A stretch of 9,135 bases of DNA from Acidobacteriaceae bacterium (lineage in GTDB: Bacteria > Acidobacteriota > Terriglobia > Terriglobales > Acidobacteriaceae): the NCBI GenBank assembly GCA_025462785.1, contig JAOAPG010000372.1, forward strand, positions 1 through 9,135, read 5' to 3'. A program made the position numbers and the translations under genes. Below are positions 6,171-9,135 of this stretch, piece after piece (the first letter of the stretch is position 1; every line of letters starts with the position of its first letter). Under the pieces are notes generated by a model. It searched no databases, was not told the origin of the DNA, and saw nothing but the letters and a program-made list of their open reading frames with translations.

Positions 6171-6815
6171 CTATGCTGCGCTCTTGCGAGCTGACCGTTG
6201 CTGCCGTATCTCTTGCAGGAACTGGTCGGGAGGAACGAAGAAGGGGTTCTCCTGCAGTAACCCACCGACAATCACGACCGGATGCGTCCGGAGGGCGTCC
6301 ATCACCACGCTCGCGCCGAATTTCGCCAGATCATACGCGCAGATCACTATATCGTCGTACTTGGGAACCACATAGTTGACCTTCGTCTCGAACTCGATCA
6401 GGTCTTCGACGCCGGGTAAGTCGACCAGCGCCCATTCCATGTGCGCGAGGAATCTTGTCTGTGGGTACCCTGCCGCCGGCCCGGACTGGAGCACTTGTTC
6501 GAACGACACCAGCCAGGTGTCCTGGTCAAACCGGTCTCCGTGAAGCGGACCGTCTTGCCACGGCCGTACCTCCAATTGGCCGGCGTCCATTGCCTCTTGC
6601 ACATTTATGCCTGCTCCAGCGAGCCGCCTGAGGTGTTCCTCTCGTAGCTCGGGGTTGACGAGATGGAAAGCTTTGTCCCCCCGCTCGAAGCCATCTTTGA
6701 TGAACGAGCTGAGCACTCTGTGCTCCTCGTCGGTGCTGTTGAAGAAAGCGCAAATGTGACGTTGCCCGCCGAGGTTGCCCCCGGCAAACTGGACGGAATG
6801 ACTCTGGGTTGCCAT
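6171..6815 (-). CDS. MEDS domain protein (DcmR-type sensory domain)
   Basis: The protein is 214 residues and begins at ATG 6815 behind GAGGTGAT, five bases away. Family hallmarks run through the whole length: HICAFFNSTDEEHRVLSSFI (20-39), GFERGDKAFHLVNPELREEH (42-61), DAGQLEVRPW (77-86), GDRFDQDTWL (93-102), FLAHMEWALVDLPGVEDLIE (122-141), YDDIVICAYDLAKFG (153-167) and RTHPVVIVGGLLQENPFFVP (176-195). MEDS was named after methanogen/methylotroph DcmR. DcmR regulates the dichloromethane dehalogenase gene, and the domain is thought to sense small molecules and often accompanies histidine kinases. Here it is a stand-alone cytoplasmic protein encoded 276 bases upstream of a kinase on the same strand. 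It probably feeds a signal to that kinase, although the gap is filled by the remnant of a second MEDS gene. The ligand is unknown. Confidence 0.88.
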   Translation of the reverse strand: MATQSHSVQFAGGNLGGQRHICAFFNSTDEEHRVLSSFIKDGFERGDKAFHLVNPELREEHLRRLAGAGINVQEAMDAGQLEVRPWQDGPLHGDRFDQDTWLVSFEQVLQSGPAAGYPQTRFLAHMEWALVDLPGVEDLIEFETKVNYVVPKYDDIVICAYDLAKFGASVVMDALRTHPVVIVGGLLQENPFFVPPDQFLQEIRQQRSARKSAA

Positions 6816-6902
6816 ATATCACCTCAATTCAGTCAGTGAAGGCCGAACCTACACATAGAAGTGCACCGCCGTAGCGCAGAATCACGAGGTGGGAGGTCGG
6901 CG

Positions 6903-7013
6903 ATGAAGAGATCCGCTGCGGCATGGTTTTGCCTCGCTTGGATCGCGCAGACGTATATTAAAGCAGACCTGTATAAAAAAATGATAGGCCAGAAGGGTCA
7001 GATTGACAACTGA
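6903..7013 (+). CDS. Possible small peptide, 36 residues
   Basis: ATG at 6903 follows GGGAGGT about five bases upstream, a strong ribosome binding site. The peptide begins MKRSAAAWFCLAWIAQTYIK, a basic start and a short hydrophobic run, and then becomes polar and lysine-rich up to TGA at 7011-7013. It could be a small membrane-associated or exported peptide. It overlaps the minus-strand small ORF at 6958-7125, so at most one is likely to be functional at that overlap unless both are expressed antisense. No family is recognised. Confidence 0.22.
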   Translation: MKRSAAAWFCLAWIAQTYIKADLYKKMIGQKGQIDN

Positions 7014-7125
7014 ATGTCCAGTAGATCAGTGACACTCTCATCCTTTTCTGTGCAATGAACCCCTCAGCAGGAACTGCCGCGGGGATAAGCAGCCAGAGCG
7101 GCTGATGCGGACGGGGCCCAGTCAT
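6958..7125 (-). CDS. Possible small protein, 55 residues
   Basis: The minus-strand ATG at 7125 lies six bases after a perfect GGAGG (TTTGGAGGAACTT). The peptide starts MTGPRPHQPLWLLIPAAVPA, continues EGFIAQKRMRVSLIYWTFSC and ends GLSFFYTGLL before TAA at 6960-6958. It has two moderately hydrophobic stretches (about 10-20 and 31-39). It is divergent to the Flp pilin gene with about 70 bases between starts, and upstream of the MEDS gene on the same strand. I do not recognise it. It could also be the N-terminal stub of a lost gene. Confidence 0.28.
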   Translation of the reverse strand: MTGPRPHQPLWLLIPAAVPAEGFIAQKRMRVSLIYWTFSCQSDPSGLSFFYTGLL

Positions 7126-7170
7126 AAGTTCCTCCAAATTTCAATTACTCTTCAGCACTATTTACCCGGT

Positions 7171-7200
7171 ATGAGCACAGGGGCTACCATCACCCGATGA
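7171..7200 (+). other. Nine-residue micro-ORF overlapping the Flp start
   Basis: ATG at 7171 encodes MSTGATITR and stops with TGA at 7198-7200. That TGA overlaps the Flp ATG as ATGA, the classical arrangement for translational coupling. The Flp start itself has no close Shine-Dalgarno, so coupling would explain its translation. The overlap may also be chance. Confidence 0.2.
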
Positions 7201-7361
7201 CTCCCCTTATTACCGAGTCATGGATAGAGCAGACGGGGCAAGACATCGCTGAATATGCAGTCATGTTGGCTCTCATCCTCGTGATAGTAATAGGTACGGT
7301 TAGGTTGGTCGGCACCCACGCTAATTCTGTCTTTTCCAACGTCGCCAGTTCTATCCAATAG
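7197..7361 (+). CDS. Flp/Fap-type pilin
   Basis: The 54-residue protein has the full Flp prepilin pattern. A 14-residue leader MTPLITESWIEQTG ends in glycine, and the mature part begins QDIAEYAVMLALILVIVIG. Glu is at +5 and Tyr at +6, as in the Flp subfamily of type IVb pilins. A hydrophobic helix of about 17 residues follows, then a short polar tail (RLVGTHANSVFSNVASSIQ). Prepilin peptidase should cut after Gly14 to leave a 40-residue subunit. Such subunits are assembled by a Tad secretion system into adhesive pili. The Tad machinery is not in the window, so this may be an orphan or extra copy. The ribosome binding site is poor. A GGGG lies about 13 bases upstream, inside a micro-ORF that overlaps the start as ATGA. 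Confidence 0.85.
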   Translation: MTPLITESWIEQTGQDIAEYAVMLALILVIVIGTVRLVGTHANSVFSNVASSIQ

Positions 7362-7671
7362 ACTCCGACGCTGTGCACCGTTGCCAACGCAGGAATACCA
7401 AAACTCTTCTTTGGTGCTGAGAGGCTGTCGGTTTCGCTGGAAAGCTTTAGTGATCCACATCCTCTGCATTCGCGTTCGTTGTATTGAGCGTAATCGGAAC
7501 GCGGCCGAGGCGCAGAGAGTTCAAGCGCTAAATTTGAAACTGGTGCACTGAGATTTGCTATGTCAATCTGCCATGAGGGTACGCCGATTTACCCCGCATG
7601 CAGAGAAAGGACCGCTCTATCCGTTAGCTAGCAATGCTCATAGCTAGACTGGTCAACTGCCGAATCGTCAG
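7362..7671. other. Non-coding stretch downstream of the pilin gene
   Basis: No reading frame on either strand here has both a credible start and recognisable protein character. The plus frame from about 7451 is interrupted by stops at 7550 and again near 7648. A weak hairpin (7397-7415) and the near-palindromic sequence TAGCTAGC...TAGCTAG (about 7625-7649) are the only structure I see. Confidence 0.5.
7397..7415 (+). terminator. Weak hairpin downstream of the pilin gene
   Basis: ACCAAA and TTTGGT form a six-pair stem with a seven-base loop, 35 bases after the pilin stop. The stem is AT-rich and no T-run follows, so intrinsic termination is doubtful. Confidence 0.2.
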
Positions 7672-8152
7672 TCAAGACCATACTTCAAGACCATACTTAT
7701 TGAGATGGGTAACATTCACGGAAGAGGAAGCCCGTATCGCGAGCACCTCCAAGGCGGTATTCTCTTGGATCTCGTTTCGCGTGATAAGTCTGCCGTTGCG
7801 TCATCGGCCGCCCTTCCGCCCAAACATTGACCCGATATCGCCTGGCGGGAACACCTGCGATTTAATATTTCCTTGTCTCTCGGAGATTCCATAGTAGGGC
7901 GTCTTGAGCGCGATAAGCACCGCACTCATCGTGTCATGAATGTTGTAGAAAATATACGAGATGCCGGGAGAGTCCGATAAACCGCCCAATGCGTTCCGTC
8001 TTGCCGAGCGTTTCGCGCTTTAAACGACCGAATACTAGCCGTAATTCATCCATACTTTGGCCAGATGAATCCTTTGCATCCTTTTTCTCGGTTTCCATAC
8101 TGGCTTGATCTTTGATGCCGTGAGCGTGTTGAGAGTCGGCCGCAGGCCGCAT
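7672..8152 (-). pseudogene. Unrecognised, possibly decayed gene in two frames
   Basis: From ATG 8152 (or the ATG at 8098) one frame encodes a charged segment, METEKKDAKDSSGQSMDELR and then LVFGRLKRETLGKTERIGRF, ending at TGA 7936-7934. From about 7985 a second frame carries SDSPGISYIFYNIHDTMSAV, LIALKTPYYGISERQGNIKS and QVFPPGDIGSMFGRKGGR up to TGA 7803-7801. That frame then continues past the stop as RNGRLITRNEIQENTALEVL until TGA 7674-7672. All three parts look protein-like and lie head to tail, which suggests one gene broken by a frameshift and a stop codon. I cannot name a family. The alternative is several unrelated chance frames. Confidence 0.25.
7673..7698. repeat. Tandem 13-bp direct repeat
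   Basis: caagaccatactt occurs twice back to back with no mismatch. Two perfect units are typical of a replication-slippage duplication. The repeat lies at the 3' end of the possible decayed gene on the minus strand. Confidence 0.85.
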
Positions 8153-8155
8153 CGG

Positions 8156-8422
8156 CTAAGTATTGTTCATCCGTAGGTCGTATTGACTAGACAGCCGACC
8201 GGGTAAATCATCTCCAGGTTGATTTGACGATGTGAGGGTGAACCTGCCCTTATATTGTTGGACGATACGCTCCGGTGTCCTTCCCTGGCTGCCGGGGCGT
8301 ATTAATCTCACAGAACTATCCACAGCCGCTTCAGCTTGACCGGCGTCCGGGCGGCACGCCCCAGCCGAAAAATTGGACGATGTAGATGTTGTTCGCGCTA
8401 CAAAACCAAGGCACATCTTCAT
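8156..8422 (-). CDS. Hypothetical protein, 88 residues
   Basis: ATG at 8422 is preceded by AAAAAAGG about seven bases upstream. The C-terminal half, VDSSVRLIRPGSQGRTPERI then VQQYKGRFTLTSSNQPGDDL, reads like a folded protein segment, but the N-terminal half (TTSTSSNFSAGACRPD) is low in character. An overlapping frame from ATG 8443 (MTSKKGLHEDVPWFCSANN) stops early. The gene may therefore be frameshifted near its middle. Its stop is three bases before the ATG at 8152. No family is recognised, and this may not be a real gene. Confidence 0.25.
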   Translation of the reverse strand: MKMCLGFVARTTSTSSNFSAGACRPDAGQAEAAVDSSVRLIRPGSQGRTPERIVQQYKGRFTLTSSNQPGDDLPGRLSSQYDLRMNNT

Positions 8423-8571
8423 GTAGACCTTTTTTACTAGTCATAGCTCACCAGCCAGCTAGATGATCTTCTACGACGTTTGAATGTACCTTGTACCTAC
8501 AACCCCAGCCGCCAGAAAACGCACTAATGCAGCCTGAAAGGTGTAGCCTACGGGAGCTCAGCCCAAAGCAG

Positions 8572-8590
8572 CCCCGGAGATGCTCAGGGG
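8572..8590 (+). promoter_or_regulatory. Hairpin covering the likely ribosome binding site of the gene at 8600
   Basis: CCCC-G-GAG, loop ATG, CTC-A-GGGG makes an eight-position stem with one G/A mismatch. The right arm contains AGGGG, the only Shine-Dalgarno-like element before ATG 8600, nine bases away. If formed, it would hide the site and lower translation. Confidence 0.3.
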
Positions 8591-8599
8591 TAACAACAA

Positions 8600-9135
8600 A
8601 TGCGGAACATTCGACTCGCAAGTATATGTCTCTTGCTACCGGTTTTGCTAATCATGTCAATGACGTTATTTTGTCAAGAGACCACACCGCAACAAGGAAC
8701 AAACGACGTAATCGAGGGCACAGTAGTTTCGTCCAGTCCCGAGACAATGGTAGTGAGAACCGGCGACAATCGATACCAGCTTTTTACCTTCGACCAAAAC
8801 ACCACGAAACCGCGAACCCTACCCCCGGATACCCGTGTACGCGTGTCCTCCACTCCGACGAATGAATCAGGAGTGCGGCTCGCAACTACTGTGACAGAAC
8901 TTGGAGGAGCGTCCACAGCGCAAGCGGGGCAGACAAGCAAGCAGGCACCTCCTCCACCTTCCGTCACCAAGCAGGAACGTAACATCGAACGAGAGGTCCG
9001 GAGGTGGCACGTCGGCGTTCGGGCCGGAGCGGCGCTCGATCCTGAGCTTTTCCTCTTCGGGGTGCATTCGCAGATAGGTCCTATTTTTAGCCACAAGGTT
9101 TCGTTCCGCCCAAATGCTGAATTTGCATTTGGAGA
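8600..9135 (+). CDS. Secreted envelope protein with beta-barrel-like domain, 5' part
   Basis: The frame runs 178 codons to the window edge without a stop. The start MRNIRLASICLLLPVLLIMS (residues 1-20) is a Sec signal peptide that ends near LFCQE. Phe just before Cys25 makes a lipoprotein site unlikely. Residues 36-100 (NDVIEGTVVSSSPETMVVRT, later YQLFTFDQ and TRVRVSSTP) look like a small beta-barrel or OB-type domain that often tunes binding. A proline-rich linker (116-121, APPPPS) follows. From about 135, WHVGVRAGAALDPELFLFGV and HSQIGPIFSHKVSFRPNAEF look like the first strands of an outer-membrane beta-barrel. I associate this combination with Acidobacteria from memory. AGGGG nine bases upstream is the probable ribosome binding site. 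The overlapping open frames on both strands here are shadows. Confidence 0.75.
   Translation, partial: MRNIRLASICLLLPVLLIMSMTLFCQETTPQQGTNDVIEGTVVSSSPETMVVRTGDNRYQLFTFDQNTTKPRTLPPDTRVRVSSTPTNESGVRLATTVTELGGASTAQAGQTSKQAPPPPSVTKQERNIEREVRRWHVGVRAGAALDPELFLFGVHSQIGPIFSHKVSFRPNAEFAFG

Noticed and set aside
7187..7469. Two minus-strand frames across the pilin gene
   Set aside because: They are antisense to a clear Flp pilin and have no recognisable features.
8491..8865. 124-residue plus-strand frame and 140-residue minus-strand frame over the envelope protein gene
   Set aside because: The signal-peptide-bearing frame from 8600 has real protein character. The others are overlapping shadows rich in Arg, Pro and Ser.
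1..9135. CRISPR arrays, tRNA or rRNA genes, complete insertion sequences
   Set aside because: I saw no regularly spaced repeats, cloverleaf-like sequence, rRNA signature or intact transposase frame.

Overview
The window looks like an accessory, partly decaying stretch of a soil-type Acidobacteriota chromosome. This is inferred from protein character only: a MEDS protein paired with a multi-PAS histidine kinase, the HD/DUF417 pair, and a secreted envelope protein resembling ones I associate with Acidobacteria. Only about 56% of the window is covered by genes I believe are intact. Much of the rest is recognisable debris of broken genes.

Left part, 1-1813: a gene graveyard. In order it holds a small conserved protein with an in-frame stop (minus), an integrase N-terminal piece (plus), a metallo-beta-lactamase-fold hydrolase piece (minus) joined to the integrase within about 2 bases, the C-terminal tail of a probable di-haem cytochrome c peroxidase (plus), the N-terminus of a catalase (minus) and the last 30 codons of a second HD-domain gene (minus). 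Four of the six contain frameshifts or a nonsense codon and all are truncated or broken.

Centre, 1821-6815, all minus strand: an intact HD-domain hydrolase gene followed by a DUF417 (RclC/YkgB-like) membrane protein gene, probably one transcript. Upstream lie a GAF-PAS-PAS-PAS histidine kinase and an intact MEDS (DcmR sensory domain) gene. A frameshifted remnant of another MEDS gene sits between MEDS and kinase, and its stop codon abuts the kinase start codon. Tail-of-gene duplications have therefore occurred in both gene pairs.

Right part, 6816-9135: two overlapping antisense small ORFs with good ribosome binding sites, a short Flp-type pilin gene on the plus strand, about 1.2 kb of unrecognised and possibly decayed sequence, and the 5' part of a secreted protein that starts with a signal peptide and reaches the beginning of a probable beta-barrel domain at the window edge.

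Functional reading (inference): the surviving genes fit a sensory and stress-response locus. MEDS plus kinase would sense a signal. DUF417, HD hydrolase, catalase and peroxidase remnants are of types linked to oxidative or reactive-chemical stress. No response regulator is encoded in the window.
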